Of a stretch of 5,933 bases of DNA, positions 1 to 5,712 are shown in pieces. The translations under genes were made by a program, and so were the position numbers. Under the pieces are notes generated by a model. The model saw only the letters and a program-made list of their open reading frames with translations, was not told the DNA's origin and did not search any database. The DNA lies in the NCBI GenBank assembly GCA_035550315.1, contig DASZPL010000052.1:1-5933 (forward strand), given 5' to 3'. This DNA is from DASZPL01 sp035550315. GTDB lineage: Bacteria; Actinomycetota; Actinomycetes; JAFAQI01. Position 1 is the stretch's first letter. Every line of letters starts with the position of its first letter.

Positions 1-426
1 GACCCGCATCGCCGGGCGCGCGCCGGATGCCTGGGCCGCTGCCGCGGTGCGGACGTTGGCGCGGGTGGCGAGCGTCATGCCGGCGAATCCGACGAACGCC
101 GAGAACGCCGCGCCGACGAGGAAGAACAAGGAGCGCCCGACGCGGGCGCCGGTGGTGTCGGCCGGCAGGATGAACAGCAGCGCGAAGATGATCGCAGCGA
201 ACGGCGCCAGCGTCGTGAACTGCCGGCGCAGGTACGCCGCCGCGCCTTCCTGAACCGCCGTCGCGATCTCGCGCATGCGCGGCGATCCCTGGTCGGCGGC
301 GAGCACCTCACGGGCGAAGTACGCCGAGGCGAACAGCGCGCAGACCGCGATCGCGGCGATGACGGCGACGATGCCATAGTCACCGCCGGAGACGTGCGCC
401 AGGTCGGTGGAGGCAAGCGGGGACAT
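1..426 (-). CDS. hppA: Membrane-bound proton-translocating pyrophosphatase, N-terminal part (cut by left edge)
   Basis: Integral membrane enzyme that couples hydrolysis of pyrophosphate to pumping of H+ (Na+ in some relatives) across the cytoplasmic membrane. Only the first 142 residues lie in the window and the frame is open to base 1. Visible are a short polar N-terminus, a first membrane helix (about residues 18-38), the family-typical amphipathic stretch REIATAVQEGAAAYLRRQF (52-70), a second helix (about 71-88), a third helix (about 98-119) and the conserved ATRANVRTAAAA loop (120-131). The pyrophosphate-binding Asp motifs and the residues that set K+ dependence would lie beyond the edge, so ion specificity cannot be judged. 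The ATG at 426 is supported by GAAGGA (434-439) seven bases upstream. It lies 108 bases downstream of the anti-sigma gene on the same strand, as I recall for Streptomyces. Family assignment is firm. Confidence 0.93.
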   Translation of the reverse strand, partial: MSPLASTDLAHVSGGDYGIVAVIAAIAVCALFASAYFAREVLAADQGSPRMREIATAVQEGAAAYLRRQFTTLAPFAAIIFALLFILPADTTGARVGRSLFFLVGAAFSAFVGFAGMTLATRANVRTAAAAQASGARPAMRV

Positions 427-491
427 CGGCTGGTCCTTCAGGTCGGCAGCAGGCAACGCCGCCCCCCGCCAAGCGGTGCGCGGCCGCGCAG

Positions 492-497
492 AGTGTA
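492..497 (-). promoter_or_regulatory. Possible -10 element for hppA
   Basis: TACACT on the minus strand sits in a small AT-richer pocket 65 bases upstream of the hppA ATG and fits the TAnnnT pattern of a housekeeping -10 box. I see no convincing -35 hexamer at 16-18 bases, so this is only a candidate for separate transcription of hppA. Confidence 0.25.
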
Positions 498-512
498 GTA
501 GCCCGGCGCTAG

Positions 513-530
513 CGGGGAGCATGCGCCCCG
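513..530 (-). terminator. GC-rich hairpin after the anti-sigma gene, possible weak terminator
   Basis: A 5-bp perfect stem, CGGGG (513-517) with CCCCG (526-530), encloses an 8-base loop and begins four bases beyond the anti-sigma stop codon. No U-tract follows on the minus strand. It could be a U-less actinobacterial terminator, an attenuator or mRNA-end stabiliser between the two-gene regulatory operon and hppA, or chance in GC-rich DNA. Confidence 0.3.
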
Positions 531-534
531 GCGG

Positions 535-993
535 TCAGGCCTCGGCGCTCGCTCCCACGCCGGCGGGCCAACTCATCCGCACCGTCGTCCCGCCGTCCGC
601 CCGCAGGACGGCCATGTCTTCGACCAGGCCGGCGATCACGGCCAGCCCGAATCCGGGGGGCAACGCGCCGGGCGGATCGCCCGGCTCGCCTCCGACCAGC
701 TGCTCGATGTCGGCCAGCGCCGCGTCCGCATCCGAACCGGCTGCCTCGCCGACGTCGCTGACCTCGACGATGAAGGAGTCGCGGTCGTCCGACAGCCGCA
801 GCCGCACCGGCACCTCGGGTGCCGCCGCCGCATGCACGCCGACCGCCCGCGTGCAGGCCTCGCCGACGGCCAGCCGCACTTCGTCCAACAGCTCGTCCGG
901 CACTCCACTTCGCCGCGCCACGGTCAGCGCGACGAGGCGCGCAGTCCGCACGTGAGCCGGCGAGGGCGTAAACGTGATCTCGACAGTAGGCAT
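535..993 (-). CDS. Anti-sigma factor / GHKL ATP-binding partner of BldG
   Basis: 152-residue single-domain protein of the RsbW/SpoIIAB-like HATPase family, predicted to be cytoplasmic and to bind the adjacent BldG in a partner switch. Visible are an N-terminal strand and helix (PTVEITF, then SPAHVRTARL), the helix carrying the N-box (DEVRLAVGEACTRAV, 37-51), a DxG motif (D80-V-G82) and a glycine-rich segment PPGFGLAVIAGLVED (102-116). The usual N-box Asn (EACTN) is Arg49 here. As I recall, Streptomyces homologues beside bldG also have Arg, so this may be a subfamily trait with weak or absent kinase activity. The ATG at 993 is preferred. An in-frame ATG at 1041 would add 16 Arg-rich residues that are just bldG's end read in another frame. 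Its Shine-Dalgarno site is weak and it begins 10 bases after the bldG stop, so it is probably cotranscribed and may be translationally coupled. I recall SCO3548 as the Streptomyces equivalent and give no symbol. Confidence 0.85.
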   Translation of the reverse strand: MPTVEITFTPSPAHVRTARLVALTVARRSGVPDELLDEVRLAVGEACTRAVGVHAAAAPEVPVRLRLSDDRDSFIVEVSDVGEAAGSDADAALADIEQLVGGEPGDPPGALPPGFGLAVIAGLVEDMAVLRADGGTTVRMSWPAGVGASAEA

Positions 994-1003
994 CGACCGC
1001 GGT

Positions 1004-1345
1004 TCAGTCTGTCGCGGCCGCCGCCTCGTCGACCGTGTCATGGATCGGGAAAACCTTTGTGAGCCCGGTGATCCGGAAGATCTTCAAGATTCGGTCCTGG
1101 GTGCAGACCAGCCGCAGCGAGCCGTCATGGGCGCGCACCCGCTTCAGGCCACCGACCAGCACACCCAGTCCGGTCGAGTCGAGGAACTCGACCTTCTCCA
1201 TGTCCACGATGAGGTGATAGTGGCCGTTGCCCACCAGGTCGACGAGCTGCTCACGCAGCTTCGGCGCGGTGTAGACGTCAATCTCGCCTCCCACGGCGAC
1301 GACGGCGCGGTCACCTTCGGTCTTCGTCGAGAGCGTGAGATCCAC
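1004..1345 (-). CDS. bldG: BldG-type anti-anti-sigma factor (STAS domain)
   Basis: Small cytoplasmic STAS-domain protein of 113 residues. In its unphosphorylated form such a protein binds and sequesters an anti-sigma factor, and phosphorylation of one serine switches it off. The strand-helix pattern spans almost the whole chain. GGEIDVYTAPKLREQL is at 19-34 and the phospho-acceptor loop FLDSTGLGVLVGG is at 54-66 with Ser57, the position reported for Streptomyces BldG. The tail KIFRITGLTKVFPIHDTV is also typical of BldG. The GTG at 1345 is chosen because AGGAGG (1351-1356) lies five bases upstream and because it gives BldG's 113 residues. ATGs at 1369 and 1393 would add 8 or 16 unsupported residues. 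In Streptomyces BldG is needed for aerial hyphae and antibiotic production and affects SigH. The role in this organism is inferred from the strong similarity. It forms a likely operon with the anti-sigma gene downstream. Confidence 0.93.
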   Translation of the reverse strand: MDLTLSTKTEGDRAVVAVGGEIDVYTAPKLREQLVDLVGNGHYHLIVDMEKVEFLDSTGLGVLVGGLKRVRAHDGSLRLVCTQDRILKIFRITGLTKVFPIHDTVDEAAAATD

Positions 1346-1463
1346 GTGCTCCTCCTGCGGCTGGGTCATACGCCTGCCTCGCCATCCAATCACGGCGCCC
1401 TCGGAGCACCTCGCCGTTTACATTCGTCGAGCGCCTGTACCCCCGCCTGATGAGGCTTACTCC
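1346..1463. promoter_or_regulatory. Divergent intergenic region between bldG and the helicase gene
   Basis: 118 bases separate the two start codons and must hold both promoters and the bldG leader. For the helicase (plus strand), TACATT at 1419-1424, 40 bases before its ATG, is a possible -10 box without a clear -35. For bldG (minus strand), TATGAC close to its start (about 1366-1371) is a weak -10-like match. Streptomyces bldG is reported to have more than one promoter. I see no clear operator palindrome here. The promoter role of the region is secure from the gene arrangement; the boxes are not. Confidence 0.5.
1351..1356 (-). promoter_or_regulatory. Strong ribosome binding site that fixes the bldG GTG start
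   Basis: Perfect AGGAGG on the minus strand, five bases before GTG 1345. It is the best Shine-Dalgarno match in the window and argues against the longer ATG starts at 1369 and 1393. Confidence 0.85.
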
Positions 1464-3767
1464 ATGGCTCCGACCGCCGTCGTGTTGGGTGACCCGCGGC
1501 GTCGCGAGCGGGTGACCCACGTGGAGCCGCTGCCGGCACGCGCCGGGCGCACGGCCGACTGGCCGGGATGGGTCGGCCCGGCTCTGCTCGAACGGCTGCA
1601 CGCGGCCGGCATCGAGCGGCCGTGGGTGCATCAGGCCGCCGCGGCGGACCTCGCCTGGGGCGGCCGCTCGGTGATCGTCGCGACGGGGACCGCGTCCGGC
1701 AAGTCGCTCTGCTACCTGCTGCCCGCGCTCACCGCCGCCGCTGCGGACGACGGCACCACGCTCTATCTGTCGCCGACCAAGGCGCTGGCCGCCGACCAGC
1801 GGCGGGTGCTCGACGGGCTCGCGCTGCCGGGCGTGCGGGCCGCGGCGTACGACGGGGACACCCCGCGGGAGGAGCGCGACTGGGCCCGCCGGCACGCCAA
1901 CTTCGTGCTCAGCAATCCCGACATGCTCCACCACGCGCTGCTGCCGAGCCACCAGCGCTGGTCGGGCTTCCTGCGCCGGCTGCGGTTCCTCGTCGTGGAC
2001 GAGTGCCACGGCTATCGCGGCGTCTTCGGTGCGCATGTCGCACACGTGCTGCGCCGGCTCCGCCGGCTGGCGCAGCACTACGGCGCCGATCCGGTCGCCA
2101 TCTTGGCGTCCGCGACGGTCGCCGAGCCGGCGGCGACGGCCCGGACGCTGCTCGGGTCGCCGGTCGAGGCGGTGATCGACGACGGCTCGCCCCGCGGACC
2201 GGTCGACATGGTGCTCTGGGAGCCGCCGCTGCTCGACCAGGTCGGCGAGCATGGTGCGCCGGTGCGCCGGACGGCGACCGCCGAAACCGCCGACCTGCTC
2301 ACCGACCTGGTGGTTGCCGGAGTCCGCAGCGTCGCGTTCGTGCGGTCCCGCAAGGGAGCGGAGGCGGTCGCGCTCAACGCCCAGCGGATGTTGCTCGAGG
2401 CCGCGCCGGAGTTGGCGAACCGGGTCGGGGCGTATCGCGCCGGCTACCTGGCCGAGGACCGGCGCGCCATCGAGCAGGCGCTGGAGCGCGGCGAGCTGTT
2501 GGGCGTGGCCAGCACCAACGCCCTCGAGCTGGGCGTCGACATCAGCGGCCTCGACGCGGTGGTCATCGCCGGCTGGCCGGGGACCCGGGTGTCGTTCTGG
2601 CAGCAAGCGGGCCGCGCCGGGCGAGCCGGCGCACCCGCGTTGGCGGTCCTCATCGCCCGCGACGACCCGCTTGACACCTATCTGGTCCACCACCCGGAGG
2701 CGATCTTCGGCCGGCCGATCGAGGCGACCGTGCTCGATCCGCACAACCCGCACGTGATGGCGCCGCACCTGGCCGCCGCGGCGGCCGAGCTGCCGCTCAC
2801 CGACCACGAGTTCTCGGCGTTCTGGCCCGCGGCGTCCGAGGTGGTCGACCGGTTAGTCGCGGATGGCTGGCTGCGGCGCAGGCCCACGGGCTGGTACTGG
2901 ACCAAGCGAGAGCGTGCGACCGACCTGGCCGATCTGCGGGGCGCGGGCGGGCCGCCGGTGCGGATCTGCGAAGCCGACACCGGCCGGCTGCTGGGCACCG
3001 TCGACGCCAATGCGGCGCACGCCGCGGTCCACACCGGCGCGGTCTACCTGCACCAGGGCGAGAGCTTCGTCGTCCGGGAGCTGCGGCTGGACGACTCGAT
3101 CGCACTGGTCGACCCGGACGCGCCCGACTGGACGACCTCGGCGCGCGAAGTCACGGACATCTCGATCGTCGAGGTCGACCACACGATGCGACGTCCGGGT
3201 CTGACGCTCTCGCTCGGGTCGGTCGACGTCACCCGGCAGGTCGTGTCCTTCGTACGGCGTCATGTCGTGACCGGCGAGCCGCTCGGCGAGCAGCCGTTGG
3301 AGCTGCCGGCGCGACAGCTGCGCACCTCGTCGACCTGGTGGACCGTCGAGCCGGGCCTGCTCGACGCCGCCGGCGTCGACGCGGCGGCGCTTCCCGGCGC
3401 GGCGCACGCCGCCGAGCACGCGTCGATCGGGCTGCTGCCGCTGATCGCGACCTGCGACCGGTGGGACGTCGGCGGTCTGTCGACGGCGTGCCATCCGGAT
3501 ACCGGGCTGCCGACGGTTTTCGTGTACGACGGTTACGCCGGCGGGGCCGGATTCGCCGAGCGCGCGTTCACCCGCGCCGAGCAGTGGCTGACCGCGACGC
3601 ACGACGCGATCACCGCGTGCAACTGCGAAACCGGCTGCCCGTCCTGCGTGCAGTCGCCGAAGTGCGGTAACGGCAACGAGCCGTTGGACAAGGCCGGTGC
3701 CCGCCGGCTGCTCGCCGCGGTCATCAGCGCCGGCTGGCCGGCCGACGCAACAAGCGCGACGGGTTAG
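1464..3767 (+). CDS. sftH: SftH/Hrq1/MrfA-type superfamily II DNA helicase
   Basis: 767-residue ATP-dependent DNA helicase. Mycobacterial SftH is a 3'-5' translocase and helicase, and Bacillus MrfA acts in repair of mitomycin damage, so a DNA-repair role is likely. Motifs in order: Q-motif Gln57; Walker A ATGTASGKS (73-81, Lys80); motif Ia SPTKALAADQ (103-112); SNPDML (150-155); motif II DECH (179-182) followed by YRGVFGAH; motif III SAT (216-218); motif IV region AFVRSRKGAE (291-300); motif V STNALELGVDI (350-360); motif VI QQAGRAGR (380-387). The C-terminal half is the DUF1998-type region. It ends in a cysteine cluster, C721, C725, C728 and C734 with an extra C719, expected to bind zinc. 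The ATG at 1464 has a GAGG eight bases upstream, and extending to 1335 would run into bldG and its leader. Codon 464 (2853-2855) is TTA, the only TTA leucine codon I found in the window's genes. The protein is intact and normal in length. Confidence 0.95.
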   Translation: MAPTAVVLGDPRRRERVTHVEPLPARAGRTADWPGWVGPALLERLHAAGIERPWVHQAAAADLAWGGRSVIVATGTASGKSLCYLLPALTAAAADDGTTLYLSPTKALAADQRRVLDGLALPGVRAAAYDGDTPREERDWARRHANFVLSNPDMLHHALLPSHQRWSGFLRRLRFLVVDECHGYRGVFGAHVAHVLRRLRRLAQHYGADPVAILASATVAEPAATARTLLGSPVEAVIDDGSPRGPVDMVLWEPPLLDQVGEHGAPVRRTATAETADLLTDLVVAGVRSVAFVRSRKGAEAVALNAQRMLLEAAPELANRVGAYRAGYLAEDRRAIEQALERGELLGVASTNALELGVDISGLDAVVIAGWPGTRVSFWQQAGRAGRAGAPALAVLIARDDPLDTYLVHHPEAIFGRPIEATVLDPHNPHVMAPHLAAAAAELPLTDHEFSAFWPAASEVVDRLVADGWLRRRPTGWYWTKRERATDLADLRGAGGPPVRICEADTGRLLGTVDANAAHAAVHTGAVYLHQGESFVVRELRLDDSIALVDPDAPDWTTSAREVTDISIVEVDHTMRRPGLTLSLGSVDVTRQVVSFVRRHVVTGEPLGEQPLELPARQLRTSSTWWTVEPGLLDAAGVDAAALPGAAHAAEHASIGLLPLIATCDRWDVGGLSTACHPDTGLPTVFVYDGYAGGAGFAERAFTRAEQWLTATHDAITACNCETGCPSCVQSPKCGNGNEPLDKAGARRLLAAVISAGWPADATSATG

Positions 3768-4975
3768 CGCACCACGCTTTGCGACGCCCACGCCCGCAAG
3801 TGCGCGCCCAGCAGGCACAGCACCGCGGCCGCCGCGAGCGCCCGCCACAGCGACATCCATCCGAAGCTGGTCGATGTCGTGATCGTTGCCGACGTCTTGC
3901 CCTGACCGTTCGGTGACGCCACGGCCGGCTTGCTGGTGCCGCCGGTCAGCCGCTTGAACTTCGCGCCCGGCAACGACGAGGGCAGGTCGATGGTCGGCAC
4001 GTCGCCGCCGGCGTGCACGGCACCCAACCGGCCGCCGCCTCCGCCGCCGCCACCGCCGGCGGTGAGACCGCCGCCGCCGCCGAGCGGTGCCAGCCCGCCG
4101 CCACCATGACCGCCGGAGACCGGCGGCAGCGCGCCGCCGCCGTTACCGCCGCCGCCCGAGCCGCCCGAACCGCCGGAGCCGCCGTTGCCGCCCGAGCCAC
4201 CGTGGCCGCCGCCACCACCGCCCTGCGACGGGGAGGGATCCGAGCTTGGCGCGGCCGGGAAGCTCGCGGCTGCCGAGCTCGCCGGACCGCTGAGCAGGCT
4301 GCTCGAGCTACAGGAAGAGCCGCAACGCACCGCATGCACCGAGAACGTCTCGTGCTCGCCGGCGACCGAGGAGCCGAAGTCGCGGCTGGCCGAGCAGGTC
4401 GAGCCGTTGCAGGCGGCGCCGGCATCCACCTCGCCGACCGAGCCCGACGTACTCGAAATGTCATAAGCGACCACGTCCGGCTCGGGGTTGGCCTGCCAGC
4501 TGAAGGTGGCCGTGGTGCCGTCGGTCGCGACTGAGAAACCAGCCGGCGCGCGCGGCGGGATGAGCACCGACAAGCCGGCCGAGGTCGTGCTGCCGCCGTT
4601 GGACAGGATCACGTTGTAGCGGCCGTTGCGCGACGGCACGCTGATCAACTGGCGCAGGTCGCTGTCGGTGACCGCGCGGGAGCAGCTGCGGTGCACGGAT
4701 GCCAGGGTCGTGCTCGAGCTATCGCCACCGGACGGACCGTCGAGCGACAACGTGACGGTGCGAGACGAGACACCGAGGTCGAGCTTGCAGGTCGCCGCCG
4801 CGGTTGCATCCACCTGCAGTTGCTGGCCCGGGCTGGAGGTGATGGTGAGGTTCGAGCTGTTAGCGATCGTGACCTCGTCACCGCTCGCACCCGCGGCCGG
4901 CGATGCCGCCAACCAGCCGGCGCCGACCAGTCCGGCGGCAGCCAGCAGCCGCGCGCCGTGCTTCAGCCGGTTCAC
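3764..4975 (-). CDS. Secreted, C-terminally membrane-anchored FN3-like protein with Gly-rich stalk
   Basis: 403 residues, not recognised as a named family. Layout: a signal peptide (basic NRLKHGAR, hydrophobic 10-27, likely cleavage after AGA at 28-30); a first beta-sandwich-like domain (about 33-139, with C63 and C98); a fibronectin type III-like domain (about 141-236, starting PPRAPAGFSVATDGTTATFSW) with close cysteine pairs C189/C194 and C218/C222; a Ser/Pro linker (240-250); a Gly-rich stalk (252-316); a polar spacer; a membrane helix (about 374-391) and a short cytoplasmic tail ending VVR. It is probably a type I cell-surface protein whose domains project through the wall. The GTG at 4975 overlaps the sortase stop as GTGA and has AGGGGG five bases upstream, so translation is probably coupled to the sortase. 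No LPxTG or LAxTG motif is visible before the membrane helix. It may be an adhesin or envelope-structural protein; the function is unknown. Its TAA overlaps the convergent helicase stop. Confidence 0.85.
   Translation of the reverse strand: MNRLKHGARLLAAAGLVGAGWLAASPAAGASGDEVTIANSSNLTITSSPGQQLQVDATAAATCKLDLGVSSRTVTLSLDGPSGGDSSSTTLASVHRSCSRAVTDSDLRQLISVPSRNGRYNVILSNGGSTTSAGLSVLIPPRAPAGFSVATDGTTATFSWQANPEPDVVAYDISSTSGSVGEVDAGAACNGSTCSASRDFGSSVAGEHETFSVHAVRCGSSCSSSSLLSGPASSAAASFPAAPSSDPSPSQGGGGGGHGGSGGNGGSGGSGGSGGGGNGGGALPPVSGGHGGGGLAPLGGGGGLTAGGGGGGGGGRLGAVHAGGDVPTIDLPSSLPGAKFKRLTGGTSKPAVASPNGQGKTSATITTSTSFGWMSLWRALAAAAVLCLLGAHLRAWASQSVVR
4028..4222 (-). repeat. Gly-rich low-complexity tract encoded by GGN triplets
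   Basis: About 65 codons (residues 252-316 of the FN3-like protein), mostly glycine with Ser, Asn and His interspersed and two short interruptions, ALPPVSGG (282-289) and LAPLGG (295-300). At the DNA level the plus strand is nearly continuous CCN/CCG triplets, with a local 9-base periodicity around 4150-4200 that encodes GGS/GGN units. It should be a flexible stalk. Such tracts are prone to slippage and length variation between strains, and to sequencing or assembly error. Confidence 0.85.
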
Positions 4976-5712
4976 GAACTCCCCCTCGTCGATGACGCGA
5001 TCTTGCTCTCGCTGACCAGCTGCGCGCGCAGGATGATGCGCTGCGCGTCGGAACCCTTCGGGTTGCAACTGGTCAGCGTGAGCCAGTGCCCGGTGCCGAG
5101 ATCGCCGTCCTGACTGACGACGCTGTCGTCGGTCGGATAGGTGATCCACGGATTGGAGTGATGGTCGAAGCCGGGCACGACTTGATAGACGCACCGCTTG
5201 AACGGCGTGATCAATGTGACCGTGTCGCCGGGACGCATCTGGTCGATCCGGTTGAACGGTCGGCCGTACGTAGTGCGGTGGCCGGCAATCGCGACGTTGC
5301 CCCGCTGGCACGGGTACGGCGTAAAGACGTAGTGACCGGCGCCGGCGCGCAGCGCATCGAACGTGGTGCCTTCGACCACTAGCACGTCGACCTTCACCCG
5401 CGGGTTGTCGATCACCAGCCGGGTCAGGCCCTGACCGACCTTGACTGCGCCGGCGCGGTAGAGCGTCTGGAACTGCGGGTTGTTGAACTCTTCCTTCACG
5501 TGCACCTGGCGAGCCGCGCCGATCAGGTCGGTGACGGCAGGGAACGCGAACATCGACACGCCCCCCAGGAAGAGCAGGGCGGTGACCGCCGAGACTGCTC
5601 GACGTCCCCCCGGTCGCCGCATCGCCAGCCCGAGCAGCCCCCGCATTGGGCGCGGCTCATCCGCCGCCGGTCCCGGCAGGAACGACGGCGTCGGCGGCGG
5701 TGCGCTCGACAT
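4972..5712 (-). CDS. Class E-like sortase (transpeptidase), membrane-anchored
   Basis: 246 residues. A Pro-rich cytoplasmic N-terminus (1-38) precedes one membrane helix (about 39-60) and an extracytoplasmic sortase beta-barrel. The catalytic triad is visible: His145 in AIAGHRTTYGRPF, Cys216 in LTLTSC and Arg225 in AQRIIL. The motif surroundings, including RIDQMRPGDTV after the His, resemble actinobacterial class E sortases, which cleave LAxTG-like signals and attach proteins to peptidoglycan. Two further cysteines, C135 and C174, lie in the exported domain and could form a disulfide. The ATG at 5712 is preceded by AGAGGGG about nine bases upstream; later ATGs at codons 23 and 31 would shorten only the cytoplasmic part. 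It overlaps the downstream FN3-like gene by four bases, so the two form an operon. Class assignment is by motif only. Confidence 0.9.
   Translation of the reverse strand: MSSAPPPTPSFLPGPAADEPRPMRGLLGLAMRRPGGRRAVSAVTALLFLGGVSMFAFPAVTDLIGAARQVHVKEEFNNPQFQTLYRAGAVKVGQGLTRLVIDNPRVKVDVLVVEGTTFDALRAGAGHYVFTPYPCQRGNVAIAGHRTTYGRPFNRIDQMRPGDTVTLITPFKRCVYQVVPGFDHHSNPWITYPTDDSVVSQDGDLGTGHWLTLTSCNPKGSDAQRIILRAQLVSESKIASSTRGSS
4981..4986 (-). promoter_or_regulatory. Ribosome binding site of the FN3-like gene inside the sortase 3' end
   Basis: AGGGGG on the minus strand lies within the last sortase codons, five bases before GTG 4975. Together with the GTGA stop/start overlap it fixes this start. An ATG- or GTG-initiated extension up to 5311 in the same frame would run antiparallel to no evidence and through the sortase coding sequence. 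Confidence 0.75.

Noticed and set aside
179..182. DECH instead of DEAH in helicase motif II (residue numbers 179-182) as an anomaly
   Set aside because: As I recall, DECH followed by YRG is common in actinobacterial SftH-type helicases, so it is not a defect.
407..955. 182-codon plus-strand frame opposite the anti-sigma gene
   Set aside because: Ser/Ala/Thr-rich shadow; the opposite strand has a clear HATPase fold and the frame crosses the hppA start.
1335..1463. 43-codon N-terminal extension of the helicase
   Set aside because: It would overlap the bldG start region; the ATG at 1464 has a proper ribosome site and gives a normal N-terminus.
1568..2674. 368-codon plus-strand frame inside the helicase
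   Set aside because: Out-of-frame shadow of the helicase, extremely Arg/Ala/Gly-rich.
1311..2807. 498-codon open frame on the minus strand opposite the helicase
   Set aside because: Arg/Gly/His/Pro-rich shadow without a recognisable domain, antisense to a fully motif-supported helicase; long antisense frames are expected in GC-rich coding DNA.
2853..3860. 335-codon minus-strand frame under the helicase 3' half
   Set aside because: Low-complexity Arg/Gly composition and no domain; it also overlaps the FN3-like gene end in another frame.
4078..4128. LPPVSG and LAPLG inside the Gly tract considered as sortase signals
   Set aside because: They lie about 75-90 residues before the membrane helix and match LPxTG or LAxTG only partly; noted only as islands in the stalk.
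4028..4222. Triplet repeats considered as a CRISPR or tandem-repeat locus
   Set aside because: The repeats stay in frame and encode a glycine-rich stalk; there are no unique spacers or constant repeats.
4976..5311. 112-codon upstream extension of the FN3-like protein
   Set aside because: It would run out of frame through the sortase gene; the signal peptide, ribosome site and GTGA overlap all place the start at 4975.
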